From NCBI RefSeq assembly GCF_016907275.1, contig NZ_JAFBBP010000001.1, positions 4,392,001 through 4,456,000 of the forward strand: a stretch of 64,000 bases of DNA, in the 5' to 3' direction. Shown here piece by piece: positions 51,720 through 60,660 of this stretch (its first letter is position 1; each line of letters begins with the position of its first letter). The DNA is from Micromonospora luteifusca (GTDB taxonomy: Bacteria > Actinomycetota > Actinomycetes > Mycobacteriales > Micromonosporaceae). Below the pieces are notes generated by a model, which saw nothing but the letters and a program-made list of their open reading frames with translations, was not told the origin of the DNA and did not search any database. Made by a program: the position numbers and the translations under genes.

Positions 51720-52136
51720 TCACACCTCCGGCCGGTCGCCCTCGCGTGGAGGCTCACCGTCGTGGCGGCGCAGGTCGTCCTCGCGCCGGCGCAGGTCCTC
51801 CTCCCAGCGTTGGAAGAGCTCCTGGTCCTGCTGCTTGGCGCTGTCCTGCATCGAGCGGAGGAACTCGGGGTCGTCGTCGGGGGCGACCGGCCGGGGCTGC
51901 TGCCGCTGGGCGGTGCCGGTGCCGCCCAGCCAACCCTTGTGGGCGCCGGAGTCGGGCTCCCGACCGGCGACGAACCAGGCGATCGAGCCGACCAGCGGGA
52001 AGAACAGGATGATCAGCACCCAGACGATCCGTGGTAGGGCGCGGATCTGGCCCTCCTCGGCGGAGAGGCAACTGATCAGCGCGCAGACGGCGAGGACAAT
52101 CTGCACCAGGAAGAGGAGAACGTACAGCCGGACCAT
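51720..52136 (-). CDS. PLD nuclease N-terminal domain membrane protein
   Basis: 138 aa. Two membrane helices (LYVLLFLVQIVLAVCALISC; IVWVLIILFFPLVGSIAWFVAG) match the PLDc_N module, and a charged C-terminal helix follows (QRWEEDLRRREDDLRRHDG). No phospholipase domain is present. Function unknown. ATG 52136. The SARP gene starts 60 bp downstream, possibly in the same transcript. Confidence 0.85.
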   Translation of the reverse strand: MVRLYVLLFLVQIVLAVCALISCLSAEEGQIRALPRIVWVLIILFFPLVGSIAWFVAGREPDSGAHKGWLGGTGTAQRQQPRPVAPDDDPEFLRSMQDSAKQQDQELFQRWEEDLRRREDDLRRHDGEPPREGDRPEV

Positions 52137-52163
52137 CCACCCATCATGGCGCACCCGATCCCG

Positions 52164-52469
52164 TCACCACAGTCCGCGAATCACCGCCAGCACTCCCAGT
52201 AGCGCCAGCCCTACGATGCCGGACGCGACCAGGGGCAGGGTCCGGCCGCCGGTGCGGGCCGGCCCGGTGCCGGTGCCGCGGGGCCAGCAGAGCACCAGCA
52301 GGGCACCCCACACCAGCACGGTGAGGCCGGCGATCAGCGCCCCGGTCGTGCCGCCCGTCGACGCCAGCCGGACGGCGAGCGCGGCCACCACGGTCACCGT
52401 GAGCAGGGTGCGTCGCCACGCCAGCCGGGTCCGCTCCGGTTGCAGCCCCGGGTCGCGCGGGGTGCTCAC
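52164..52469 (-). CDS. DUF202 small membrane protein
   Basis: 101 aa, with GLQPERTRLAWRRTLLTVTVV typical for DUF202, then three hydrophobic helices. GTG 52469 overlaps the TGA of the gene before by 4 bases. Pairs of DUF202 proteins (YidG/YidH type) are common, and their role is unknown. Confidence 0.85.
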   Translation of the reverse strand: MSTPRDPGLQPERTRLAWRRTLLTVTVVAALAVRLASTGGTTGALIAGLTVLVWGALLVLCWPRGTGTGPARTGGRTLPLVASGIVGLALLGVLAVIRGLW

Positions 52470-52858
52470 CGCCCACCGATCGCCCGGACCAGGACGGCGA
52501 CCACCAGCAGCAGCGCCCCGGCGCCGACGGCGAGAGCGAGGATGGCGGGAAACCGGGACGCGGGCAGCTCCTGACCGAGCCGGATGGCCCGTTCGGTACG
52601 CGCCCAGTGGTCCACCGCGCGGATCGCGACGGCGCCGCCGAGCAGCAGCAGCGCGACCGCGAGCACCTCCCGTAGGTGGCTCATCGGCAGGGGCGGCAGG
52701 AACTGCGCGGTGGCCAGCCCGCCGCCGACCAGCGCCAGCCCGGTGCGCAGCCAGGCGAGGAAGGTGCGTTCGTTGGCCAGCGAGAACCGGTAGTCCGGCG
52801 GTTCACCGACCGAGCGCATCTCGGCCGGGTCGAACCACCGCCTGATCGCCTCCCACAT
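52466..52858 (-). CDS. DUF202 (YidH-like) membrane protein
   Basis: 130 aa. FSLANERTFLAWLRTGLALV is the DUF202 signature; three membrane helices follow. ATG 52858. First gene of a three-gene minus-strand set (YidH-like, DUF202, PLDc_N) and divergent from the acetyltransferase with a 41-bp gap. Confidence 0.9.
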   Translation of the reverse strand: MWEAIRRWFDPAEMRSVGEPPDYRFSLANERTFLAWLRTGLALVGGGLATAQFLPPLPMSHLREVLAVALLLLGGAVAIRAVDHWARTERAIRLGQELPASRFPAILALAVGAGALLLVVAVLVRAIGGR

Positions 52859-52899
52859 GATGCCGATTACTCGCTTCCCCTCCCACTTAGCCTGGGCCG

Positions 52900-53697
52900 G
52901 TGACTGATCTCGACGTACCGACCCTGCGTGCCGCCTACGACAACCAACTCCGCCCGGAGATCCCCGACCCGGTGCCGGCCGGGGTGACGGTGGAGCGGGA
53001 CGGGCCGTTGGTCCGGATCATCGGGCTCGACGCCGGCGGGTTCCTCACCTACCGCGATCTCGGCGGACTCACCGGCGACGCCTTGGACGAGCTGATCGCC
53101 CGGCAGGTGGAGCTGTTCCGCGAGCGGGGCCAGTCGGTCGAGTGGAAGCTCAACGGGCACGACGAACCGGCGGACCTGGCGGACCGCCTGCGCGCCGCCG
53201 GCTTCGTGCCGGAGGACCGGGAGACCGTCGTGGTCGGGCCGGTCGCGCTGCTGGCCGCCGCGCTGCCGGTCATCCCAGAGGGGGTACGCCTGCGTGAGGT
53301 GACCTCCCGAGCCGACCTGGAGCGGATCGCCGCCATGGAGGAGGAGGTCTGGCAGGAGGATCGCTCGCACCTGGTCTCGGGGTTGGCCAAGGAGATCGAC
53401 GCCGACCCGCACTCGATCACCGTGGTGGTGGCCGAGGCGGACGGGACGGTGGTGAGCGCCGGCTGGGTACGGTTCCCCGCGAACACCGGCTTCGCCACCC
53501 TCTGGGGCGGCTCGACCCTGCCGCAGTGGCGTCAGAGGGGCATCTACCGGGCGCTGGTCACCTACCGGGCACGGCTGGCCGAGCAGCGGGGTCGAACGCT
53601 GTTGCAGGTCGACTGTTCCGAGGACAGCCGGCCGATCCTGCAACGGCTCGGCCTCGTCGCGGTCACCACCACCACCCCGTACGTCTACACTCCGTGA
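52900..53697 (+). CDS. GNAT family N-acetyltransferase
   Basis: 265 aa with two parts: an N-terminal GNAT-like half of about 110 residues (DELIARQVELFRERGQSVEW) and a C-terminal catalytic half (LREVTSRADLERIAAMEEEV; GGSTLPQWRQRGIYRALV as acetyl-CoA loop; DCSEDSRPILQRLGL). Acceptor unknown. GTG 52900. The downstream gene starts at the stop codon. Confidence 0.9.
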   Translation: MTDLDVPTLRAAYDNQLRPEIPDPVPAGVTVERDGPLVRIIGLDAGGFLTYRDLGGLTGDALDELIARQVELFRERGQSVEWKLNGHDEPADLADRLRAAGFVPEDRETVVVGPVALLAAALPVIPEGVRLREVTSRADLERIAAMEEEVWQEDRSHLVSGLAKEIDADPHSITVVVAEADGTVVSAGWVRFPANTGFATLWGGSTLPQWRQRGIYRALVTYRARLAEQRGRTLLQVDCSEDSRPILQRLGLVAVTTTTPYVYTP

Positions 53698-53699
53698 TC

Positions 53700-54107
53700 A
53701 TGGAGCAGCGGTTGACGGACGAGGAGCGGCTGACCCTCAAGACGGGTGCCTTCGGTGCCGTCTTCCTGGTCTCCAACGCCGACCCGGGGGTGCTGGGGGT
53801 GATCCGGGAGAGCTTGGCCGCGTCCGACGCGCTCGCCGACGCCAGCGGCACGGTCAAGGAGGCGCTGACCACCGGCCCGCTGCCGCGTCTTCCCCGGGAC
53901 TCGCAGTTGGAGATCGAGTCGGTGGTGCTGCCGGCACTGCGGCAGTCGGTGTGCATCCTGCAGGAGAAGTCACCGCAGGACGTGGAGGCGTACCGCTCGG
54001 TGGTGTTGACCGCGGCGGACCGGGTGGCCCGGGCGCACGACGGGGTCGCGCCTGCCGAGGCGGCGGCCATCGACCAGATCCGGGTGGCGCTCTCCGAGCC
54101 GACCTGA
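53700..54107 (+). CDS. conserved actinobacterial protein, unknown
   Basis: 135 aa, all-helical by pattern (LTDEERLTLKTGAFGAVFLV; ADPGVLGVIRESLAASDAL; AAAIDQIRVALSEP), with no membrane segment. No family or function recognised. ATG 53700 is used; GTG 53694 overlaps the upstream stop (GTGA) and would couple translation. It lies between an acetyltransferase and etfB. Confidence 0.78.
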   Translation: MEQRLTDEERLTLKTGAFGAVFLVSNADPGVLGVIRESLAASDALADASGTVKEALTTGPLPRLPRDSQLEIESVVLPALRQSVCILQEKSPQDVEAYRSVVLTAADRVARAHDGVAPAEAAAIDQIRVALSEPT

Positions 54108-54159
54108 ACGACCGCGCGTTGGTGAGCTGTGTCACTCTCGGTGCCTCGGGAGCGCAACC

Positions 54160-54171
54160 TACTGGCAGGTA
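54160..54171. promoter_or_regulatory. possible TetR-type site upstream of etfB
   Basis: TACTGGCAGGTA reads as TAC-N2-GC-N2-GTA, followed by ACATT, which could be part of a -10. TetR-type fatty-acid regulators use sites of this kind. Short and therefore weak. Confidence 0.3.
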
Positions 54172-54294
54172 ACATTGCGCCGTGGGCAACTGCACAGCAG
54201 CCCGCGGTTGACCTGGCGTCGACCGACGCGCGACGCTGCGCCCCATACCGGGCGAGCGAATCGCATCACCACACAGGAGGGTCGTCGAAGCGCG

Positions 54295-55074
54295 ATGAAT
54301 ATCGTCGTACTCGTCAAGCAGGTGCCTGATTCGGGCGCGGACCGCAACCTGCGCAATGACGACAACACCGTCGACCGCGGTTCGGCGAACAACGTGATCA
54401 ACGAGATGGACGAGTACGCCATCGAGGAGGCGCTGAAGATCAAGGAGGCGCACGGCGGCGAGGTCACCATCCTGACCATGGGTCCGGACCGGGCGACCGA
54501 GTCGATCCGCAAGGCGCTCTCCATGGGCCCGGACAAGGCCGTCCACGTGGTGGACGACGCCCTGCACGGTTCCTGTGCCGTCGCCACCTCCAAGGTGCTC
54601 GCCGCCGCTCTCGGTCAGCTCGGTGCCGACCTGGTGATCTGCGGTGCCGAGTCCACCGATGGCCGGGTCCAGGTCCTGCCGCACATGATCGCTGAGCGGC
54701 TGGGTGTCGCGGCGCTCACCGGCGCCCGCAAGCTCACCGTCGACGGCGCCACGCTGACCGTCGAGCGGCAGACCGAGGAGGGCTACGAGGTGGTCACCGC
54801 TGCCACCCCGGCCGTGGTCTCCGTCTGGGACACCATCAACGAGCCGCGCTACCCCTCCTTCAAGGGCATCATGGCCGCCAAGAAGAAGCCGGTGCAGACG
54901 CTGTCCCTGGCCGACCTCGGCGTCGCACCCGCCGAGGTGGGCTTCGACGGTGCCACCAGCACCGTCGTCGAGCACACCAAGCGCCCGCCACGCTCCGGCG
55001 GCGCCAAGATCACCGATGAGGGCGAGGGCGGCGTCAAGCTGGTCGAGTTCCTCGCCACCGAAAAGTTCGTGTGA
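54295..55074 (+). CDS. etfB: electron transfer flavoprotein subunit beta
   Basis: 259 aa. MNIVVLVKQVPDSGADRNLR start, NNVINEMDEYAIEEALKIKE, GPDRATESIRKALSMG and CGAESTDGRVQVLPHMIAERLG are characteristic. It forms a heterodimer with EtfA, binds AMP and helps carry electrons from acyl-CoA dehydrogenases to the membrane quinone oxidoreductase. ATG 54295; ACAGGAGGG is 14 bp upstream, rather far. etfA follows after 14 bp. Confidence 0.97.
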   Translation: MNIVVLVKQVPDSGADRNLRNDDNTVDRGSANNVINEMDEYAIEEALKIKEAHGGEVTILTMGPDRATESIRKALSMGPDKAVHVVDDALHGSCAVATSKVLAAALGQLGADLVICGAESTDGRVQVLPHMIAERLGVAALTGARKLTVDGATLTVERQTEEGYEVVTAATPAVVSVWDTINEPRYPSFKGIMAAKKKPVQTLSLADLGVAPAEVGFDGATSTVVEHTKRPPRSGGAKITDEGEGGVKLVEFLATEKFV

Positions 55075-55088
55075 GAGCGGGTCTGGAC

Positions 55089-56048
55089 ATGTCTGAGGTT
55101 CTCGTCGTCGTCGAAGCCACCAAGGAATTCGGCGTCAAGAAGGTCACCCTGGAGATGCTCACCCTCGCCCGCGAGCTGGGCACCCCGAGCGCGGTGGTGC
55201 TCGGCGGCGCCGGCGCCGCCGAGGCGCTGAGCGGCAAGCTGGGCGAGTACGGCGCGGAGAAGATCTACGCCGCCGAGGGTGACGAGATCGACGGCTACCT
55301 GGTGGCCCCCAAGGCCACCGTGCTGGCCGAGCTGGTCAAGCGGGTACAGCCGGCAGCCGTGCTGCTGGCGTCGGCCCAGGAGGGCAAGGAGATCGCCGCC
55401 CGGCTCGCCGTCAAGCTCGACAACGGCATCCTGACCGACGTGGTTGGTTTCGACGCCGACGGCACCGCGACGCAGATCGCCTTCGCCGGCTCCACCATCG
55501 TCAAGTCCAAGGTCACCAAGGGCCTGCCGCTGGTCACCGTCCGGCCCAACTCGGTCACCCCCACCCCGGCGGCGGCCACCCCGGCGATCGAGCAGCTCAC
55601 CGTGTCGGTCACCGACACCGACAGGCTGGCCAAGGTCGTCGAGCGGGTCGCCGAGCAGAAGGGCTCCCGCCCCGAGCTCACCGAGGCCGGCGTGGTCGTC
55701 TCCGGCGGCCGCGGTGTCGGCAACGCCGACAACTTCAAGCTGGTCGAGGAGTTGGCCGACCTGCTCGGCGGTGCCGTCGGCGCGTCCCGCGCAGCCGTCG
55801 ACTCCGGCTTCTACCCGCACCAGTTCCAGGTGGGCCAGACCGGTAAGACGGTCTCCCCGCAGCTCTACGTCGCGCTCGGCATCTCCGGTGCCATCCAGCA
55901 CCGGGCCGGCATGCAGACCTCGAAGACCATCGTCGCGGTCAACAAGGACGGCGAGGCACCGATCTTCGAGCTGGCCGACTTCGGCGTGGTCGGCGACCTG
56001 TTCAAGATCGTCCCGCAGGCCGCCGAGGAGATCCGCAAGCGCAAGTGA
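55089..56048 (+). CDS. etfA: electron transfer flavoprotein subunit alpha
   Basis: 319 aa. The N-terminal domain is followed by the FAD domain with the signature [21 protein letters not shown] (cited in part) and [20 protein letters not shown], which binds FAD. Length is normal. ATG 55089, 14 bp after etfB, in an operon. Together with the beta subunit it links beta-oxidation to respiration. Confidence 0.97.
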   Translation: MSEVLVVVEATKEFGVKKVTLEMLTLARELGTPSAVVLGGAGAAEALSGKLGEYGAEKIYAAEGDEIDGYLVAPKATVLAELVKRVQPAAVLLASAQEGKEIAARLAVKLDNGILTDVVGFDADGTATQIAFAGSTIVKSKVTKGLPLVTVRPNSVTPTPAAATPAIEQLTVSVTDTDRLAKVVERVAEQKGSRPELTEAGVVVSGGRGVGNADNFKLVEELADLLGGAVGASRAAVDSGFYPHQFQVGQTGKTVSPQLYVALGISGAIQHRAGMQTSKTIVAVNKDGEAPIFELADFGVVGDLFKIVPQAAEEIRKRK

Positions 56049-56080
56049 CCCTGCCGGTGCCCCGGGCACCGCACGACGAA

Positions 56081-56117
56081 GGAGTGGCCGCCCATCCGAT
56101 GGGCGGCCACTCCTCTT
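56081..56117 (+). terminator. terminator of etfBA
   Basis: A 14-bp perfect stem (56081-56094 and 56100-56113), loop 5, then TCTTC. Confidence 0.8.
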
Positions 56118-56125
56118 CGTGGGAG

Positions 56126-56166
56126 CTGATCGGCGGGCCGGGGAGCTGAGCCGGCCCGCCGATCAG
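56126..56166 (-). terminator. terminator of sigma/anti-sigma operon
   Basis: A 16-bp perfect stem (56126-56141 and 56151-56166), loop 9; the right arm includes the anti-sigma stop codon. Confidence 0.7.
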
Positions 56167-56969
56167 CCCGTCAGGGTGCCCCTCAGGAGGCTGTCACCGG
56201 AGTGGGCGGGCTTGTTGTCGTACTGCTCGGCGGAGACGTCGACCACCGAGTAGCTCTTGAGGTCGACGTTGGGAGGCAGAGGTAGTAGCGCATCGGGGCC
56301 GCCACCCAGGGTGCCGACCGACAGCATCTTCATCGTCGTCGGATTAATCAGCCACACCTCGTAGTACCCCGGGACGCGCGGGAGATTCGCCACATGCAGA
56401 TGAAGTTGGTGATTCTGCAGAACTCGCGCATCCCCCTGGGCGTCCGGCGGCGTCGATCCATACGCCGCCAACGGCGCGCTCGCCACCACCGCCTGCGTCG
56501 GGGCAGGCGCCGGGTCGTCCGGCTGCAGCACGGCCACCGTGCCCACCACGCCCACGGCCGCGGCGGCAGCCGCCGTCGCCGCGGTCGCCGCCCAGCGGGA
56601 CCAGCCACCGCCCCGGCGGGACCGGCGCGCCGAACCCAGCCGGACAACCGCCGGGTCGGCGGTCGTGCCGGTGGTCGGCTCCGTCGTCGTGCCATCGGCC
56701 TGCGCCGGCACCTGTCGCTGGGCTTCGGGCCGCACCGCCCGGGACTCCGCCGCCCTGACCTGGGCAGCGATGCCCTGCCAGACGTGCTCCGGCGGGTCGG
56801 GCAGGTCAGCCAGCCCACGCGTCTCGGTGCCGAGCCCGGCCACCCGCTGGAGGGTCGCCATCTCCGTGCGGCAGTGCGCGCAGGTGTCGAGGTGGGTGCT
56901 CTCCCCGTCGTCCACCTCGCTCTCACCGAGCGCCAGAAAGACCAGCCGGTCGTGGTCCAGGTGCTGCAC
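56163..56969 (-). CDS. anti-sigma factor (RskA-like, zinc-finger)
   Basis: 268 aa. The N-terminal anti-sigma domain has [11 protein letters not shown] (H-x3-C-x2-C, zinc-binding). A Gly/Arg-rich linker leads to one membrane helix (about 130-152), and the extracytoplasmic RskA domain follows ([25 protein letters not shown], cited in part). It would hold the sigma factor at the membrane until proteolysis or a redox signal. ATG 56969 lies 47 bp inside the sigma gene, so they are coupled. Confidence 0.94.
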   Translation of the reverse strand: MQHLDHDRLVFLALGESEVDDGESTHLDTCAHCRTEMATLQRVAGLGTETRGLADLPDPPEHVWQGIAAQVRAAESRAVRPEAQRQVPAQADGTTTEPTTGTTADPAVVRLGSARRSRRGGGWSRWAATAATAAAAAAVGVVGTVAVLQPDDPAPAPTQAVVASAPLAAYGSTPPDAQGDARVLQNHQLHLHVANLPRVPGYYEVWLINPTTMKMLSVGTLGGGPDALLPLPPNVDLKSYSVVDVSAEQYDNKPAHSGDSLLRGTLTG

Positions 56970-57525
56970 CGTCCACCTCCCATCTGCGTTTCAAGCTCGC
57001 CATGCCGCGCCGGATGTGGCTCTTCACGGTGCCCAACGGCACTCCGGTCACCGTGGCTATCTGCTGGTGTGTCAGGTCGTCGTAGAAGGCCAGCTCCAGC
57101 ATGCGTCGCTGGTCGTCCGGGAGACGAGCCAGCTCGTCGGCGATCACCAGGCGGTCCACCACGCGGTCCGGGCTCGGCTCGGACTGCGTCGGCTCGGGCA
57201 ACTGCCGGACCGTCTCCACCACCCGGGTCTCCCGGGCCGAGGCGCGCATCCGGTCGATCACCTTTCGGCGGCCGATGCCGAGCAGCCAACCGATCAGCGA
57301 CCCCTTGGCCGGGTCGAAGGTGTCGCGACCCAGCCATGCGGCGACGAACGTCGCCTGGGTGACGTCCTCCGCGTCGCTGCGGTTGGCCAGCATGGAGGTG
57401 GCCAGGTGGAGCACGGCACGGCCGTAGCGGTCGTACGCCTCGCGGAGCGCCGCCTCGTCGCCCGCGCGGAACCGGAGATCCAGGTCGTCCGCCGGGGGAT
57501 CCGGATCCTGTCGCTGCGCCGTCAT
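56923..57525 (-). CDS. ECF sigma factor (SigK/RskA-type pair)
   Basis: 200 aa. Region 2 (NRSDAEDVTQATFVAAWLGR) and region 4 (LTHQQIATVTGVPLGTVKSH) are intact. ATG 57525 is used; the frame extends to 57570. It is co-encoded with its anti-sigma factor and divergent from the DUF4397/sortase pair across 230 bp, its probable targets. Confidence 0.95.
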   Translation of the reverse strand: MTAQRQDPDPPADDLDLRFRAGDEAALREAYDRYGRAVLHLATSMLANRSDAEDVTQATFVAAWLGRDTFDPAKGSLIGWLLGIGRRKVIDRMRASARETRVVETVRQLPEPTQSEPSPDRVVDRLVIADELARLPDDQRRMLELAFYDDLTHQQIATVTGVPLGTVKSHIRRGMASLKRRWEVDGAAPGPRPAGLSGAR

Positions 57526-57755
57526 CGGGCGGCTCGCCTTCGATGGGGCATGCCCGACTGTAGCTGCCACAGCCTCCGCCCCACTCTCCCCGTCGATCTC
57601 ATCTCACCAGCTCTTCGTCTCCCGACCCTGATCCGGATGCAGTCGGGGCCGGAAAAGAAAACTGCCTACGGCGCGCATCCGCCCGGCGGGAAGCCGGCGT
57701 AACCCGTTCTGCAAGCCAGGCCTGACGAATCAGCACCAATCAGCAGGAGGCAGAC

Positions 57756-58586
57756 ATGCAGCTTTCGTACTTCCGTCGGGTCGCCGCGGGCGGCGCCGTA
57801 GCCGCGCTGGCCGTCGCCGGCGTCGGCGCACTCACCGCCACCCCCGCGTACGCCGCCACGTCGAAGGTCTCCGTCGTGCACGGCATTCCGGACACCCCGG
57901 TCGACGTCTACGTCAACGGCAAGAAGACGCTGGACAACTTCAAGCCCGGTGACGTGGCCGGCCCGCTGAACCTGGAGGAGGGTGACTACGACATCGCCCT
58001 CACCAAGCCGGGCGAGCCGATCGGCAGCGCCATCCTCAAGGTCGACAACGCGGCGGTGCCGGGCGGCGCGAACATCAGCATCGCGGCACACCTCGACGCC
58101 GCCGGCCAGCCGAAGATCACCCCGTTCGTCAACGACGTCTCGAAGGTCGCCGCCGGCAAGGCCCGGCTGATCGTCCGGCACACCGCCGCCGCCCCGGCGG
58201 TGGACGTCCGGGCCGGTGGCACCCCGGTGTTCAAGGCCGTGACCAACCCCAACGAGGCCAAGGGCGACGTCGACGCGGGCAGTGTGAAGGCGGACGTGGT
58301 GCTCGCCGGCACCGACACCGTGGCCATCGGCCCGGCGGACCTCAACCTGAAGGAGGGCACCGCCACGATCGTCTACGCGATCGGCTCCGCCGAGGGCAAG
58401 AGCCTCGACGTGGTGGCCCAGACCATCACCGGTCTGCACTCCGCCCCGGGCGGCGTGCCCAGCGGTGACGGCGGTCAGGCCGGCACGGGCATTGGCACGT
58501 GGTGGTACGTGCTCACCGGTGCCGGCGTACTCCTGCTTCTGGGTGGTGGGGTGCGGATGGCGACCGCGCGGACCGGTCGCAAGTGA
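57756..58586 (+). CDS. secreted DUF4397 protein with C-terminal anchor
   Basis: 276 aa. The signal peptide ends TPAYA. One and a half DUF4397 repeats follow (KVSVVHGIPDTPVDVYVNGK; ARLIVRHTAAAPAVDVRAGG). The C-terminus has the layout of a sorting signal: GGVPSGDGGQAGTGIG, a hydrophobic helix (TWWYVLTGAGVLLLLGGGV) and a basic tail. Combined with the class F sortase gene 2 bp downstream, it is probably that sortase's wall-anchored substrate (inference). ATG 57756 has AGGAGG upstream. Confidence 0.9.
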   Translation: MQLSYFRRVAAGGAVAALAVAGVGALTATPAYAATSKVSVVHGIPDTPVDVYVNGKKTLDNFKPGDVAGPLNLEEGDYDIALTKPGEPIGSAILKVDNAAVPGGANISIAAHLDAAGQPKITPFVNDVSKVAAGKARLIVRHTAAAPAVDVRAGGTPVFKAVTNPNEAKGDVDAGSVKADVVLAGTDTVAIGPADLNLKEGTATIVYAIGSAEGKSLDVVAQTITGLHSAPGGVPSGDGGQAGTGIGTWWYVLTGAGVLLLLGGGVRMATARTGRK

Positions 58587-58588
58587 CG

Positions 58589-59248
58589 ATGCGCAACCGC
58601 GGCGCGCTGGCGGCCCTGGCCGCCGGCGCTGCCGCGCTCACCGTGGCCACCGTGGTGGCCTGCGGCTCCCAGCCGGCCGAGAACGTGGGTGCCGAGGAGG
58701 CGAGCACGTTGGCCACCAACCCGGCAACCCCGTCGGCCAGCGCCGCCGACGGACCGTCGGTGCCGGTGACCGCCGGGGAACTGCCGACCGGCACGAAGAT
58801 CGTCCCGCCGGTACGGCTGGTGATCCCGGAGATCGAGGTCACCGCCACCGTCAACGCGGTCGGCATCAACGAGCGGACCAACGAGTTCGAGGTGCCGCCG
58901 AGCGTCGACCAGATCGGCTGGTACCGCTACGGACCCGGCCTGGAGGCGACCACCGGCTCAGTGGTCATCGCCGGTCACGTGGACAGCGCCAAACAGGGCA
59001 AAGGAGCGTTCTTCCGGCTGCGGGAGCTGGACCAGGGCGACACCCTGACCGCGACCGGCAGCGACGGCACGGCACGGCAGTACCGCGTCGTCGCCCGGGA
59101 GGAGTACGCCAAGACCAGGATCCCGTTGGACCGGTACTTCGCCCGGGACGGCAAGCCGCGGCTGACCCTGATCACCTGTGGTGGGCCGTTCGACGCCAGG
59201 GCCCGCAAGTACCGCGACAACATCGTCGTCACCGCGGTGCTCACCTGA
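58589..59248 (+). CDS. class F sortase
   Basis: 219 aa. N-terminal hydrophobic segment ending VVAC (possible lipobox, Cys 25), Ser/Ala-rich spacer, then the sortase barrel with His 130 (SVVIAGHVDS), Cys 197 (LTLITCGGPFD) and a following Arg (ARARKYRDN), the full catalytic triad. Class F enzymes attach surface proteins in actinobacteria. ATG 58589; GTG 58583 overlaps the upstream gene. The only sortase-substrate candidate in the window is the DUF4397 protein. Confidence 0.93.
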   Translation: MRNRGALAALAAGAAALTVATVVACGSQPAENVGAEEASTLATNPATPSASAADGPSVPVTAGELPTGTKIVPPVRLVIPEIEVTATVNAVGINERTNEFEVPPSVDQIGWYRYGPGLEATTGSVVIAGHVDSAKQGKGAFFRLRELDQGDTLTATGSDGTARQYRVVAREEYAKTRIPLDRYFARDGKPRLTLITCGGPFDARARKYRDNIVVTAVLT

Positions 59249-59267
59249 CCAGGGCCGCCGACACGTG

Positions 59268-59291
59268 CCGGGGTGGGGAAACCCACCCCGG
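59268..59291 (+). terminator. hairpin after sortase gene
   Basis: A 10-bp perfect stem with GAAA tetraloop (59268-59277, 59282-59291). Confidence 0.6.
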
Positions 59292-59353
59292 CCGGTGCGC
59301 GGAGTCCCCTCCGGCATCCGGTCCCCGAGGTGTCGGCCGTAGGCTGAACGGTG

Positions 59354-60529
59354 ATGGCTTACCTGGATCACGCGGCGACGACTCCGATGCTCGACGAGGC
59401 ACTGGAGGCGTACGTCGCTACCGCCCGCGAGGTCGGCAACGCGTCCTCCCTGCACGCGGCGGGTCGCCGTGCCCGCCGCCGGGTCGAAGAGTCCCGCGAG
59501 CGGGTGGCCGCGGTGCTGGGCGCCCGGCCATCCGAGGTGATCTTCACTGGTGGTGGCACCGAGAGCGACAACCTCGCCGTCAAGGGCATCTTCTGGGCCC
59601 GCCGGGCCGCCGCCCCGGACCGCCGTCGTGTCGTCTCCAGCGCCGTCGAGCACCACGCGGTGCTGGACGCGGTCGACTGGCTCGTCGAGCACGAGGGTGC
59701 CGAGGCCGGTTGGCTGCCGGTCGACGCCGCCGGTCGCCTCGACCCGGAGGACCTGCGCGCCGAGCTGTCCGCGCACGCCGACCGGGTGGCCCTGGTCACC
59801 GCGATGTGGGCCAACAACGAGGTGGGCACCGTCCAGCCGATCGCCGAGCTGGCCGCCGTCGCCGCCGAACACGGTGTGCCGTTCCACACCGACGCCGTCC
59901 AGGCCGTCGGCCAGGCACCCGTCGACTTCGGCGCCAGCGGGGTCGCCGCGCTGACCGTCACCGGGCACAAGCTCGGCGGCCCGACCGGCGTGGGCGCGTT
60001 GCTGCTCGCCCGGGACGTGGCAGCCACACCGCTGCTGCACGGCGGCGGGCAGGAACGCGACGTCCGTTCCGGCACCCTGGACACCGCCGGCATCGTCGCC
60101 TTCGCGGTCGCCGTCGAAGCGGCGGTGAAGGGCCAACAGGAGTACGCGGCCCGGGTTGCCGCACTCCGCGACGACCTGATCGAGCGGGTTCGGCAGGCGG
60201 TGCCCGAGGTGATCTACAACGGCGACCCGGCCGACCGACTGCCCGGCAACGCGCACTTCTCCTTCCCCGGTTGCGAGGGCGACGCCCTGCTGCTGCTGCT
60301 CGACGCTCAGGGAATCGCCTGCTCGACCGGGTCGGCCTGCTCCGCAGGGGTGGCCCAGCCCTCGCACGTGCTGCTGGCAATGGGCGCCGACAACGACCGC
60401 GCCCGCTCCTCGCTGCGCTTCTCCCTGGGTCACACGAGCACCCAGGCCGACGTCGACGCGCTCATCGCAGCCCTCCCAGCAGCAGTGGACCGAGCCCGCC
60501 GAGCCGCCGCCCTCCGCACTCCCCGCTAA
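59354..60529 (+). CDS. cysteine desulfurase (IscS/NifS-like)
   Basis: 391 aa PLP enzyme. [15 protein letters not shown] start, [39 protein letters not shown] (PLP Lys in HK) and [13 protein letters not shown] with the persulfide Cys. It provides sulfur from L-cysteine. With mnmA 130 bp downstream, the product probably feeds tRNA 2-thiouridine synthesis as in other actinobacteria. ATG 59354 (GTG 59351 also possible). Confidence 0.95.
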   Translation: MAYLDHAATTPMLDEALEAYVATAREVGNASSLHAAGRRARRRVEESRERVAAVLGARPSEVIFTGGGTESDNLAVKGIFWARRAAAPDRRRVVSSAVEHHAVLDAVDWLVEHEGAEAGWLPVDAAGRLDPEDLRAELSAHADRVALVTAMWANNEVGTVQPIAELAAVAAEHGVPFHTDAVQAVGQAPVDFGASGVAALTVTGHKLGGPTGVGALLLARDVAATPLLHGGGQERDVRSGTLDTAGIVAFAVAVEAAVKGQQEYAARVAALRDDLIERVRQAVPEVIYNGDPADRLPGNAHFSFPGCEGDALLLLLDAQGIACSTGSACSAGVAQPSHVLLAMGADNDRARSSLRFSLGHTSTQADVDALIAALPAAVDRARRAAALRTPR

Positions 60530-60539
60530 CCCGCCGCTA

Positions 60540-60575
60540 ACCCCTGTTCCTCTCCGCACATGTGCGGGCAGGGGT
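60540..60575 (+). terminator. two-part hairpin after desulfurase gene
   Basis: Outer arms ACCCCTG (60540-60546) and CAGGGGT (60569-60575) enclose the 14-bp perfect palindrome CCGCACATGTGCGG (60554-60567). Its last bases join the G-rich leader of mnmA. Confidence 0.5.
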
Positions 60576-60631
60576 GGGGCGGGTGCGGGTTTGGGGGTCA
60601 GATGGGCTGGGTGGATAGGGTTGTGTGGGGG
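60571..60631 (+). promoter_or_regulatory. two sense-strand G-quadruplex motifs before mnmA
   Basis: First: G4-T-G4-C-G3-TGC-G3-TTT-G5 (60571-60597). Second: G3-CT-G3-TGGATA-G3-TTGTGT-G5 (60604-60631). Both meet the G3+N1-7 rule, and the stretch up to the start at 60661 is nearly free of C. On the sense strand this would be in the mRNA leader. Confidence 0.6.
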
Positions 60632-60660
60632 ACGAGCGCGCGGGGGAAGGGAGTGGGCTG

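Noticed and set aside
49663..52845. 1060-codon open frame on the plus strand
   Set aside because: Antisense to the SARP gene, whose domains are unambiguous; the plus product is Arg/Gln/Gly-rich without motifs.
44828..53000. secondary-metabolite gene cluster
   Set aside because: A SARP regulator and a drug-type exporter are present, but no biosynthetic core enzyme (PKS, NRPS, terpene synthase, lanthipeptide synthetase) lies in the window.
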